A stretch of DNA of 64,000 nucleotides from Piliocolobus tephrosceles (lineage: Eukaryota; Chordata; Mammalia; Primates; Cercopithecidae), in the NCBI RefSeq assembly GCF_002776525.5, contig NC_045441.1:108777440-108841439 (forward strand), in the 5' to 3' direction. Below the pieces are notes generated by a model, which saw nothing but the letters and a program-made list of their open reading frames with translations, searched no databases and was not told the DNA's origin. A program made the translations under genes and the position numbers. Within the stretch, counting starts at the first letter, position 1. Each line of letters opens with the position of its first letter. Shown piece after piece: positions 11,818-23,260 of this stretch.

Positions 11818-12031
11818 CAGTGGTTCTCAAATGAGGATGAGTTTGCTCTCCAGAAGACATTTGGCAATGTCTGGAGGTATTTTTGGTTGTCATAACTGGA
11901 GTGGGATGCCAGTGGCCTTTGGTGAGTTGGGGCCCAGAATGCTATTATACATTCTACAATACACAGGACAGCTCCCCACAACAAAGATTATCTGGTCCAA
12001 AATATCATTAGTATCATGGTTGAGGAATACT
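11818..12031 (+). mobile_element. MER20 (hAT-Charlie) DNA transposon
   Basis: It starts 'cagtggttctcaaatgagga' and continues with 'acatttggcaatgtctgga', 'tttttggttgtcataactgg', 'acaggacagctccccacaac' and 'ggttgaggaatact', which follows MER20 end to end at about its full 219-bp length. It is about 10.8 kb upstream of the TES start codon. MER20 copies are known as a source of enhancer or insulator activity in uterine stromal cells; activity here is unknown. Confidence 0.85.
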
Positions 12032-12469
12032 TATTTAAAGGTTCCCTTGAAATAAAAATGGCAGGCAAATGTTAAGTAAATCTCAAGCCTGGCAAAAGTA
12101 GCCTGTATCTCATTGTATTATGGCAACCCCCAAATCCCAAATACCCAAATGACAGGACAGGATAGGACAGTTGTTAGGATAGGACTACTCTCCAGAAGAA
12201 AATTTCAAACAATGCCCCTCTGGAAGGTCATCACAGGAGACAATGGATAAGAAAGGGCATCTCAGTAGTAAGAATTCAGTGCATCCGAAATGGAAGACCA
12301 AGAACCTAATTCCACCCCTAGGAAAGTTAGCTCTTATGTTCTCAGTACTGCCTGATATAATATTTGCTGTGAAACAGTGTGGAACAGAACAGATTGCTTT
12401 TGTTTTTTCCCAAGAAGTTTTACTGTCACTACCTTGCTTTTGTTTCCCCAAACAGAAGCAAGTTTATTT

Positions 12470-12716
12470 GTAGTGGGTTAAATAATGTCCCCCCCAAAAT
12501 TCATATATGCCCAGAACTTCAGAATGCGACTTTATTTGCAAATAGGGTCTTTGCAGATATAATTAGTTAAGAGGTAATATTGAACTAGGGTGGGCCCTAA
12601 ATCCAATGACTAGTGTTTTTATAAGAGAAAGGAGAGGGAGAGTCAGACACAGACACAGACAAACATACAGAGAAGATAGTCATGTGAAGAACAAGGCAGA
12701 ATTGGAGTATTGCAGC
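12470..12716 (+). mobile_element. MLT1-type LTR, left half
   Basis: It opens 'gtgggttaaataatgtcccc', then 'aaatagggtctttgcagata' and 'gtgggccctaaatccaatga', the standard start of an MLT1/MaLR LTR. It continues at 13062 after an insertion. The CACAGA-rich stretch at 12645-12665 belongs to the element. Confidence 0.85.
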
Positions 12717-13061
12717 TACCCCAGTTGAAAACCACTGCTTTGCATGATGCCAGAAATGGATTGTCTGTTGTTGTATAACAAAATACCTCAAAACTTAGTA
12801 GATTTAAACAACCAAAACTATTAATTTTGCTCATAAATCTGCAGGTTAGGCAGGAAAGGCGGCAAGGATACTTTGTCTCTGCTGCATACAGCATCAGCTC
12901 AAATGGCCCAGCTGGGACACTTTCTTGGCAAGGTGGTGCAGGCTGTCAGCCGGGGCATCAGTTCCTCTCTAGCTAGGCTTCTAGACTGGGTTTCAAAAGA
13001 AAATGTCCAAGCAGGAAAGTGGGTGACTGGGTTTCCAAAGAAGATGTCCAAGCAGGAAAGG
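12717..13061 (-). mobile_element. Insert splitting the MLT1 LTR (antisense LTR fragment)
   Basis: The phrase 'gttgttgtataacaaaatac' resembles the reversed end of an MLT1 LTR. The right part contains a 41-bp tandem duplication at 12984-13062. It interrupts the MLT1 LTR whose halves flank it. Confidence 0.45.
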
Positions 13062-13275
13062 CAAGCCAAGGAATGCCAAGGATTTCCAGCAAACACTAGA
13101 AGCTAGGAAGAGGCCAAGAGAATTCTTTCCTAGAACCCTCAGAGGGAGCATGGCCCTTCTGATACCTTGATTTCAGACTTCTAGCTTCCTGAGTCAAGAG
13201 ATAATAAATTTCTGTTATTTTAAGCTGTCTAGTTTGTAGTAATATGTTATGGCAGCCCTTGTAATCTGATACACC
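13062..13275 (+). mobile_element. MLT1-type LTR, right half
   Basis: 'ggcaagccaaggaatgccaa', 'ctagaagctaggaagaggcc', 'cagagggagcatggcccttc' and 'gtaatatgttatggcagccc' form the 3' half of the same LTR class as 12470-12716. The two halves are consecutive in that class, which supports a later insertion between them. Confidence 0.85.
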
Positions 13276-16045
13276 CACTTTACATTGTTTAAGTTGGCTG
13301 TTGGTTATGTTTATCATTTAGCTTATTTGAACAGAATCATGATAAACCACATATAGACCTGATTGAGACTAATTTGTATCATCCAGATATCCTGGATTTA
13401 GAGTTAGATGCAGTTGTTATCTTTGAGATGGGAAGAGTTAAATTTTTGTTTATACATGAAACAGATGTATTTTGGCAAAGCTGGGGGTGCATATGAATGA
13501 AGAAAAGGCATGTTGCTGTATCAAGAACACAAGGAATAGATGTAACTGGGAATTATTATTCTTTTCTGTTTAGAGCAGAGATCCCGCATTAGCTCTCTGA
13601 GATTCCTTATTCTGTGAAGTTTGGTGAGTACACAAGAAACTGTGTCTATTTGCTCCATCTCAATCATAAGCCCCTCCTGTCCCCATTAGTAACCATTTTC
13701 CTTATATTTTAGCCAATTACTTCTTGCATTTTTAAAGAATTTCATTATTCAATCATGTATCCCTAGACACTATGGTTTAATTTTATCCTTGCCTATTTTT
13801 AAATAATTGATATGTCTTTTTAAGTCTCCTAATCTATAGGTACTCCTTTCATCCCCTTCTTTTCCTTACAATTTTCTATTGAAGAACAAAGATCATTTGA
13901 TCTGTAGAGTTTCCTGCAGTCTGGATTTTGCTGATTTGGTGTTCTTGGAGTAGTTCAATATGTTCTTCTGTCTATGGCATTTCCCGCCAATTGGCAGCTG
14001 GATACAAAGACTGGACCAAGTTCAGGTGTTATCCCTTTGGTTGACCTATGGGAGGTGTTTGATACATAATGTCAGATTGTGTCTCTTTTTATGATGGCAG
14101 CAGTCAGCAATACTGATTTTACTCATTGTTTTGAAATGGTGATATTCTAATTCTATCATTTTTTAATGCATTAATTGGAGTACTTTCTATAAAGAGGTAC
14201 ATTCTAATATTTGGTTATCTAGTGGTACAGTTCATATTGAAAAGACACAATAAATCCTTGATTCTTTCACTTTACTTACTAATTCTTTAGATCATTGAAT
14301 GCTTCCCTATTATTCTTCAAAGATGGCTGGTTTTTAAAATATTATTATGAATTTATAGATATTTGATGGGTTTTAATTTACTGTAATTGTTATCATTATG
14401 GAAGCTCAAGTTGACCCATTTTCGGCTAGCAAGAGACTCTTCAAGCTGGCTTAACTTCTTTTGACAGGATCCCAGTAGTTTTTCTTACCCTCCTTGCTCT
14501 CTTCTATGACAACATGTTTTATGCTTAACTTACACATTTGCTGCTTTAGACCTGGAATCAGTTATTTTCCATGAAGTTCTAGGTTCCTTTCAGTGAAAAT
14601 TTTATTTCAAGATCACAATCTGGGTTCTAGAGATATTCTTTGCTACTAAGTTAGTCATTGTAGTCCTTCTCTGTGGAAAAAGCTAGTAAATAGAGAGAAA
14701 GTCAAATTCAAAATTATTATAGTTTTAGAAGTTTAGATTAACTTCTTTCTTATACACCTCGAATCCTGGTTGTCAAGATTACAGGGGATGATAAAATTAG
14801 ACTATCCCCTGATTACTCATTTGTCTTACTTCCTGTTACATGCATAGCAGCAGATTATGCTAATATTACCACCAATATGAATATTGAAAGTCTGTTAAAA
14901 TTTTTATATGCTTTCCTCCCATTTTATTTTTATTATATCTACATTGTCAGATCATATGGTTAATATACATTACACTCGCTCCTTTTTGTTCCTCATTTAG
15001 TTTTTGTTCTATAGGAGTCATCTATATAGTTAACACTCACCTCCTTATTTCAATATCTCTCCAGTAACTTTGGTTGTGTGAAGCTCATTCTCTATAGATT
15101 CCTCATAAAGGGCTGAAGGGATCAATATTTCTTGAGTTCTTGCATGTTGATAAAAGTTTGTCTGTGTCCCTTACGCTTGAAAGTCACTTCATATAAAATC
15201 TTTGGCTCACAGCATCTTTCCTAAATATCTTGTTTCTCCATTTTTTCTGAGCTAAAGGATTACTATGTCAGATGATAATATAATTTTCTTTCTAAGTTAC
15301 ATACATTTTTAAAAAATCTACAAACCCAAAGGATTTTTCCCCCATTCTTGAAAGTCCAGTAATTTTACTAGGTTATGCTTTGGTATTGATTTTTCTGAGT
15401 TGATAGTCTCAGGCATGTACAGCAATTGTTCAATATCTAGTTTTAATTTTTTTTTTAATTCAAGAAAGACTTCTTTAATTATAGTATTTAGTTTTTGTTT
15501 TGTTCCTTTGGTTTGGTTTTCTTCTTCAGGGATTCCTATTATCCTTGTGTTTCACATTTTTAGTCTGTTTTCAATACTTGTTACTTTCTCTAGACTATTT
15601 CTTTTTCAAATATTATTCTGTTTTACCTTCTATTGGTCTTAACTATTATTAGTTTTTTGCTCTTTTATTCTTTTACTTTAGTCTTCTTTTGTTAATATTG
15701 TTTTCTTCATTTCTAATTTTTTCCTAAGTTCTCTCACCTCACTTCTGAGTTTTTTAAATTCCGATTTGTGTGATCCTTTACATATATTATCTTGTTAATG
15801 CCTTTTAGCTTGTTTTAAAATAATAGCCTATAGTTTTGTTTTGTGGACACATTTTTCTGATGCTCTTTCACTATCTGTAATGATGTTATGCTGCTCCTTT
15901 TTTCTCTTTTTTTGTTATGACAACTTTGTATGGAATTTTATCTTGATAATTTACTATTGCTCATTTTCATGTGGTATTAGCTTTCCTGAACTTTTATAAT
16001 AAGGCAAAGTTCAGGAAATATTGCCCAACTCTAGAGAGCTCCATC
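13276..16045. other. A+T-rich stretch, possibly ancient antisense L1/HAL1 remains
   Basis: About 2.8 kb, T-rich on the + strand. Parts of 15080-15960 have the long T-rich, stop-free feel of reversed L1 or HAL1 ORF1 sequence, but I cannot match it confidently. An 80-codon frame at 15400-15642 is hydrophobic because it is T-rich and is not taken as a gene. Confidence 0.35.
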
Positions 16046-16066
16046 TTTCTTTGTTTTTATCTTATT

Positions 16067-16118
<52 letters not shown>

Positions 16119-16412
16119 GAAGGAGTTTTGCTCTTGTTTCCCAGGCTGGAGTACAATGGCGCGATTTTGACTCACTGCAGTCTCTGCCTCCTGGGTTCAA
16201 ACGATTCGCCTGTCTCAGACTTTTGAGTAGCTGGGATAGCAGGCATGTACCACTATGCCTGGCTAATTTTGTATTTTGAGTAGAGACAGGGTTTCACCAC
16301 GTTGGTCAGACTGGTCTTGAGCTCCTGACCTCAGGTTACCTGCCTGCCTCGGTCTCCCAAAGTGTTGGGATTACAGGCGTGAGCCACTGCACCTGGCCTC
16401 CTTGTTTTTATA
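16046..16412 (-). mobile_element. Alu SINE, antisense, with (ATTT)n tail
   Basis: The tail has become an (ATTT)n microsatellite at 16063-16117. The Alu body is 16118-16398, ending 'cacctggcc'. The target duplication 'cttgtttttat' is seen on both sides (with one difference near 16046, and from 16401). Confidence 0.95.
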
Positions 16413-16479
16413 AAGTGCTACAAATAAAAATAAATAAAAAATACAGCAGTACTTTTGAGATTTCCTGATACTGCTCCCC

Positions 16480-16640
16480 TCTCTGGCTGTTGAACATTTG
16501 AAACATGGTCAGTGTGACTGAGAAGCCAAATTTTAAATTTTAATTAATTTTAGCTCATTAAAACTTAAATAAAATTAATTAAAATTGAAATAACCACATG
16601 CAGTTAGTGGCTACCAAATTGGATGGCGCCCCTCTAGGCT
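16480..16640. mobile_element. Short MITE-like element, family not assigned
   Basis: The stretch 'tgaacatttgaaacatggtc' through 'gcagttagtggctaccaaat' and 'ggatggcgcccc' matches a common mammalian short interspersed element pattern. I recognise the pattern but not its name. Confidence 0.45.
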
Positions 16641-18360
16641 TCCTTCCATTGCCTCTACTGCCCCATCCTACTCAATTTTGATTTCTCTCTAAGCAATTTC
16701 TGATTGTGGAAACTCATCCTAGAAGAGTCCTGGAGGGTCAGCTTTGACATAGCACAAGGGCTAGATGGCTTCATTCCCTCCCTTCAATCCTTTTTACTTT
16801 TCCAGCTGCTATTATAAAATTGCCGTGAAATGCTTTACAATAAATAACTGGAGGAGAGCATTCTAGTTCTTCCATCCATCAGACATCACCCCACTGTTTT
16901 CTTCCCTCCTTAAAACATAATCGTTTATGCATATATGTCTTGTGACTTTCGGTGGTTTGCCCTCATCTCTTGTGTTTTGGGGTTTATGAAGATACCTTAT
17001 TACCGAGTTTTTTGTAAAGTTTGTCCCTGGGCATTCGGTTTATTCGGTTTTGCTAATTAGTGGATCTGGGTTTTTTTTTGTTGGTTTCTTAATGTAGGCT
17101 TTTGTAGAGATTGAAAATTACACTGCCACTGCTCTGTCCCCCTAAAATGCTTGAAATAATATATTTTTAAATAAGGTTTTTTCATTTAAAATAGTCATAC
17201 TAATCATGGAATATTTTTAAAAGGAGGAAAGAAATCCCCATGGACCCACCAATCAAAGGCAAACTGCTGGTGACATTTTAGCGTATTTGCCTCATGTTCT
17301 TTTTCTATGCATGGTATATTTTTGTATAGCTGTGAGCATACTGTATATACAATTCCATATTATATTCCGTTCCTCTAACATTATAATTGTTTTCCATTAC
17401 AAACGTTCCTAAGTATCATTGATCAGTAACTATGCTAAATCTATCATGTGGCTCATCCATTATTTACTCAGCCAATCCCCAATTTTTGGTCAATTAAAAA
17501 CGTTATGGGATATTAATTTGCTCTAAGCTACATTGTCACCTATTTTCTTAAAAAAAAAAAATGCCCCTAGAGAACAACCTGTAATCTTACACAAGCTGCT
17601 AATGAGGAATAATAGCTGTGTCAGACTCACAAAGGCGTTCCTATGACAGGTGTTAATAACTGATTAACATATCTAAAGAGGCCTCTTGGGATCACATTAA
17701 TAATTGACGAGACAGGTGTATCATTTTCCTCTTGAAATTTTTACCTCATCTAGTATAGAAAAGTTTTCAATAATTATTTTCCCTGGCATATGTAGTGTTT
17801 ACTCTGTGTGTGTATTTATGTGTGCATATGTATATATGTTTATGTATGTGTACTTGTGTATGTAGCATCACCTGTATCTTCAGTCCGGATGTTTCTTTTG
17901 TCCACCAGACTCAGATCCTATTGGCTTTGCCAAATCAATACATACGAAACAAAACCTATTATCTTTCTCAGTCAAATTTTCTTCTCCTCTTTTGTTTTTT
18001 ACTTCAAGGTGTGTGTTATATCCACCAAGTTGGTGACCCAAAATAGATTTCTGAAAGATAGGAAAATAGAATCCTAATGGATTCCTTATCCTCTCCCTTT
18101 TCAAGAATCAGTCAAGTCCAATATTTTCTACCTCTTTAATATCATTGATAAATCCTTCTAACTCTCCACACATTCCTACTGCTTTACTTAGGCCCTCATC
18201 ATGTTTCTTGTGGGCTATAGCTAGAATCTCCTGATTAATTTTCCATTCTTTAGACTTGTCCCATTCATTATCCACCACCATTCCTAGCAATAAAATAAAC
18301 ATCTACAACTTTTTGCTCAAGTGGGGTTTCTGTAATTTAAATAGTTTTTGAAATGTTCAG
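16641..18360. other. Intergenic stretch with imperfect TG/TATG repeat
   Basis: No gene seen. A degenerate TG/TATG-rich run lies at 17800-17865, and two overlapping open frames there follow from its periodicity. Confidence 0.5.
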
Positions 18361-18364
18361 AAAC

Positions 18365-18597
18365 ATTGAGTACACCAGAACACATAGAGTGGAGCAATAG
18401 ACAATGGTGCCTACTTGAGGTTAGAGGGTGGGAGGAGGGTGAGGGTCAGAAAGGTATCAATTGAGTACTATGCTCACTACCTGGCTGATGAAATCATTTG
18501 TAAACCAAACCCCAGGAACATGCAATTTAATCATGTAACAAACCTGCACATGTACTCCCAAACCTATAATAAAAGTCAAGGGAAAAATGTTCTCCAA
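18365..18597 (+). mobile_element. L1 3' UTR end fragment
   Basis: It has the L1 3' terminal pattern in sense orientation: 'ggtgggaggagggtgagggt', 'catgtaacaaacctgcacat', 'gtactcccaaacctataata'. It looks like an older primate or eutherian subfamily, 5'-truncated. Confidence 0.85.
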
Positions 18598-19159
18598 TGT
18601 CGACAGAAAGAAAAATCTTCTGCTTGTACTTCCTAAGCCTCTTCCTTTGCTAATTTCCTTATAACATCTGCAACAGAGATAGATATCCTTGGAGGCATTT
18701 GGAAAACTCTTATTACTCCCTATAAGTTTGGGCTTTAGTCTATGTGTTGTCCTTTGTGTCTCTCAACTGGCGCCAGCTTCAGCTAATTGAATCAGAAGTC
18801 TAAGCTTATCCAAGCTGGGCTATTTAAAGTCTTTCTGTTAGAGGGATTGAAATCCCAAACTGGGTATTTTAATTGAACTAAGGTGATGTCAACTAATGAG
18901 CTGAGATTGCCTTTATTGGTTGCCCATGTGTGCAGGAAAACAGAGTCTTCAAAGAGAAAGAGCTAAAGCTGATGGAGGTCAAGCAGCAAGATGAGAGACC
19001 ACATGACTCCAGTGAAGCAGTAGATTCCTTGTTCCAGATGTTGGTAAATGCTTGGTCTAGTTGCAAATGCATCTGGCCCTTGAGTTTTGCAACATAGCTC
19101 TGTATCCTTAAAATAAAATGCCACCTTTTTAAAAGTAAACTAGCTCGAGGGTTACTATT
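18598..19159. other. Intergenic stretch, nothing recognised
   Basis: No gene or clear repeat. A 100-codon minus frame (18893-19195) runs into the neighbouring LTR and has no coding support. Confidence 0.45.
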
Positions 19160-19590
19160 ACTTGTGATATAGTTTGTATATTTGTCCCCACCCAAATTTC
19201 ATGTTGAATTGTAACCCCTAATGCTGGAGGTGGGGCTCACTGGGAGGTGTTTGGATCATGAGTGGCTTGGACCATCCCTTTGGCGATAAATGAGCATTCT
19301 CTCTGAGTTCACAGGGGAGCTGGTAATTTAAAATTGTGTGGCACACCTCATCCTCCCCTCCACACACATTCTTTCTCTCTTGCTCCTGCTTTTACCATGT
19401 GAAGTGCTTGCTCCCACTTTGCCTTCCGCCATGATTGAAAGCTTCCTGAGGCCTCCCCAGAAGCTGATGCAGAAGGTATGCTTTCTGTACAGCCTGTAGA
19501 ACTGTGAGCTAATTAAACCTCTTTTCTTTTTACATTACCCAGTCTCAGGTATTTCTGTATAGCAGTGCAAGAATAGCCTAATATAACTTG
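19160..19590 (+). mobile_element. Solo MST-type MaLR LTR with exact 5-bp duplication
   Basis: The LTR is 19165-19585, from 'tgatatagtttgtatatttg' to 'aatagcctaatata'. It carries the MaLR marks 'cttccgccatgattg', 'aattaaacctcttttc' and 'acccagtctcaggtatt'. The 5-bp target duplication 'acttg' is at 19160-19164 and 19586-19590. No internal sequence remains, so the internal region was lost by LTR-LTR recombination. Confidence 0.93.
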
Positions 19591-22243
19591 CAATCAAGGG
19601 TTTTAACTAAGACACTTATTCATCTTCCAAGACTAAGCCAAGGTTACACTTTTCTAAAGATTTTTACAAATCCCAATACCACCTTCTCCCTGACTCTCAG
19701 GGGTGCTTCCCTCTACCTGTAACACTTCATTACTCTTACATGCCTGCTACTCCCATACTAATCTATAAACTGCTAAAGAACAAAGGGAATGTCTTATGTA
19801 TTTTTACATCTCTCCAGTGATCGTTACGATGAAGGGTACATAAATGTTTAACACATTTCCCTCATCAGATATTATAATTTGACAGCATAGAAACTGAATT
19901 TAACCTGAATAAATATTTTGTTCTCTCTCTCTCTTTCTCTCTCTCCTCTGTCTGAGTGTGTGTGTGTGCCCCTGCACATGTGTGTAAAATCTAATATTTT
20001 TATTTACTTTTCTAAGGATAAAGATCTTAAGAACATTCCTTAGTATTATTCAGTATAGTATATTGATTTCCTCTCTACTTGATTCAAACAGCAGAGTTGG
20101 GCATTTATTTGGCTGATGTTTTCATAAGCTTTGTGGAAAAGTCAAGTCCAACATTGACTAAAGCACTCTGGTGGAAACAAAGTGAGATAAAATTATAAAG
20201 TAATATCTTTCCCCACAACTGCACCAAAAATGCACTTTCCAAAGTCACCAATGATCTCCTTTTTGTTAAATCCAAAGGGTATTTGACCCTTTTCTACAAT
20301 TTGACATTTGTTAACTAATTTCTTCTTCAATTTCCTTTCTTGATTTCAGGGATTTGACTCCTAATTTTTTTCTTACCCTTAATCTAGCCCTTATCTCTTT
20401 CATGTGTTTCTCTTGCTCATCCTTGCTCACTTGGTGTCTTTGATATTCTTCTCTTTTATTTTACTATCTCCCAGGTTCATCTTACTTCTCGGCCTTTAAT
20501 TATTTATTTATGTAGGATGGGAACCCCTAAATCAGCACTCTAGTCCAGGTTTTAGGATGCATATTTGTATACTTCATTTCAATGTCTCAGTCTTAAACTC
20601 AATATATTAAAAATCGTATCCTTTATGTCTACCACCAGCGCCAAAGAAAGCACAACTGAACAAAACCCTGACTGTCATCCTATATTTTCTCTCTTTCTGA
20701 GCCATCCATAGAGGTGATCAAGATAGAAATGTGTGCCATCTTCTATTCATTCCACTGTCATCAACTACATGTAGTCATCAAACCATGCCAGTTCTACCTC
20801 CTTAGTAACTGTAGCTTAAAACCTGAATAACTGAACAAAAACTTGCAATTTAATTCTTTTGACACTTATCTACCTCAATTTTATTTTTATAATTTATACA
20901 TAATCTATAATTACTTTTCTATAATTGGCACAGTGATAATTCCAGATAAAACTCGCTGAATTTCTATTTCCATCCTTGTCAATGATACACACACAATGTA
21001 ATGGTGAGAGGGTTGGGAGAGAAGAATGGGAGAAAGGCAGAAGTTGACCATTAAAAAAAAATGTTTCCAGATGGTTTTCTTAGTGTCATCTCTGCAACCT
21101 CAGCAAATAAGGGTCCAAAATTCATGTTACAACATTTGTTTGATGCCTTATTTAAATTGCTTTACTGGACATTTTCCATCTGTTAAGCTCTCTGAAAGAA
21201 ACAAAATTGCCTTGTCATAGCTAGACCTCATGTTCCTGTACACTTACAGAGGGCAAACTTTGCAGGGGCCCACAACTTTCAAGGTGATTTGGGAAAATGA
21301 TACAGAAAAGTTTTACATCAACTGAAAAGAAAAATGCATAACTCATTTTGGTAATTTCAGTTTTAATTCTTAATAGGATAAACAAAACATGCACATTATA
21401 AATCAAGGCTCTGTGTTAACAATCAAGTAAGCAGAGTTGCAAGTATTGGCTAAAATGAATTTTGGATATTTTTAGCTACCAAATTTCTAGAGGCAAGGTA
21501 GACATACATCGGGACCTGAATATCTGCATTATTGGGGAATTTCTGTTTCTTTGTTTTATATTGTTTTGTTATTTTTAAAAGTAGGTGTCAAATTATGTCA
21601 CCTGCTGTCTGAGCAATGTTATTTTTTGCCATAACCACAAATTGAAGAAAATTGACTGCTCTTTTTCCTTAGTCAACATGCTCTGCTTCCAGCCCCAAAC
21701 ATCTTTGAGAAGTTGTTTAGATTCATGAGCAATGCCTCTGTCCCCAACAGGCTAAGACATTAGGCGTGTCCCTGCACCTCTGGAGTCCTCAGTTCTCCGC
21801 AAAATGAGGAAGCTAGACTAAGTAATCTTAGGCTCCCTTCCGGACCCACCAATCTGATGGTATTAGATGCAATTGCTCCTGAATTAGGGCATGAAATGAG
21901 TTCAGCTCTGGTGCACCAATGTGATGACTCTGCGTCATCAAAGCCTGAGCACGCGATAGGCCTAGCACCATTTCACACAACACAAAGGGCAACCCTCTAC
22001 TTCCAAAGGAATGACACAACCTGTTTCTGAAGTGATTCACATCATCTTTACTTTTGAACAACCCAATGCTCAGGAAACAATCTAGGAAACAATCTAAGAA
22101 TCTTCACTGACGTTAGGGATGTAAGATACGGTTTCTTGACAGTATTTGGGATTTTGGAGAAAAGCAATCGAGGAAAGGGCATCTCCACAACGCAATAGTG
22201 AATTTAGTGCCCAAGGTCCATCACAGGAAGCCCTAACGATCCC

Positions 22244-22249
<6 letters not shown>
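19591..22249. other. Intergenic stretch upstream of TES promoter
   Basis: About 2.7 kb without a recognisable gene. A mixed CT/TG tract lies at 19921-19970. The rest looks single copy. Distal regulatory DNA is possible but not shown by the sequence. Confidence 0.45.

Positions 22250-22285
<36 letters not shown>
22250..22285 (+). repeat. (CT)18 microsatellite, about 190 bp upstream of the CpG island
   Basis: A pure run of CT units, followed by T-rich sequence. Purity and length suggest a variable locus. It lies about 580-610 bp upstream of the TES start codon. Confidence 0.97.
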
Positions 22286-22291
<6 letters not shown>

Positions 22292-22439
22292 CCTCTCTTT
22301 GCTCTGAAAATAAACTGAGAAGTTAGTTTGTAAATAAACTGAGAAGTTGGGATACCTATTCCCCTTGATCCAGATAAAAAGTCCTGGGCAAACACAGGTA
22401 CAAACTGCCAAAATGGAAAAAGTTCTACTCTATCTTCAG

Positions 22440-22862
22440 CTAGAGGGAGGCTGGATCCCAGCTCTTTAGAAGCGGCCCGTGGACGCCCAGAGCATCCTCA
22501 GGGGACCAGGTCAGGGTCCCCGACCTTGCCCCGCAGGGCGCCGCCCCGGACGCGGCCCAGCCCTTCACCTTGCCAGCGCCGCGCTCGGGCAGCGAAGGTG
22601 CGGGCGGCGCTCGGTGATTGGCGGCGGCCCGGGACTGCCCGGCTGCCATTGGCTGCCCGGCCCTCTTTGTTCCCGGGTCCTTGCCGCAGGCCGGCTGCGG
22701 CGGACTGGGCGGCGGAAGTTCGACGGCGCCGGTCGAGTGGCTGCTGGGCGGCGGCGTAAGAGTTCCGCAGGTTCCCCGTGTCCGCAGCGGAGCCGGAGGC
22801 CAGCTGAGCCCGGCCGTGGGATCCCGGACTGGAGGAGGAGGGGACCCATAGGACGCATAAAC
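22440..22862 (+). promoter_or_regulatory. TES: TES promoter and 5' leader
   Basis: A GC-dense region with no TATA box near exon 1. Two inverted CCAAT boxes (ATTGG) lie at 22617-22621 and 22648-22652, 31 bp apart, a common NF-Y arrangement. An ETS-like core CGGAAG is at 22713-22718, and several GGGCGG-like strings surround it. No ATG occurs in the leader before the TES start at 22863. The exact transcription start cannot be read from sequence; it probably lies between about 22650 and 22800. Confidence 0.8.
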
Positions 22863-23260
22863 ATGGACCTGGAAAACAAAGTGAAGAAGGTAGGGGGGTG
22901 CTCAGGGGGGCGCTCGTGGCGGGCGGCGGCTGCACCTGCGCGGGTCGAGTGGTGCGCTGCGGCCGGAGGTGCCGAGGCGGGTGGGGCTTGCGGGCCGCCC
23001 GGCTCTGGGTCTGCGGTGTCCCGGGCCCAGAGACCCAGCCCCCTGGGTAGAGTAGATGCCCGCCGGCCCCGCCAGCTCCCCAAACTCGAGAGCGACAGAA
23101 TTGGAAGCGCGAGCGAGGGCGGGTGCGGGGCCCTTCTCTCCCGTCTCACGGAGTCCCAGCGGTTGGAGGTGTTGGAAACTTTACTTGTTTTAGCTCTGCC
23201 TGTGTCTCCTCGAAAGGACGAGCTTAGGGCGAGTGCGGGCGAGACCATGACACTTCCTGG
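22470..23260. promoter_or_regulatory. TES: CpG island over TES exon 1
   Basis: CpG dinucleotides are dense from about 22470 to 23260 and rare on either side. The island covers the promoter, exon 1 and the first 370 bp of intron 1. Its high GC content leaves long open frames in all six readings, which are not taken as genes. Promoter methylation and silencing of TES in tumours is established for human, so this is the relevant segment. Confidence 0.9.
22863..22889 (+). CDS. TES: TES (testin) coding exon 1, residues 1-9
   Basis: The start codon has a strong context: A at -3 and G at +4 (aacATGg). The exon encodes MDLENKVKK and ends exactly at a codon boundary (phase 0) before the donor AAG|gtaggg at 22890. 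These nine residues match the known N-terminus of full-length testin, and the reading frame continues correctly in exon 2. Testin is a focal-adhesion and actin-associated scaffold of 421 residues with a cysteine-rich N-terminus, a PET domain and three LIM domains. The frame stays open upstream to a TAG at 22467, but no in-frame ATG lies there, so 22863 is the supported start. Confidence 0.97.
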
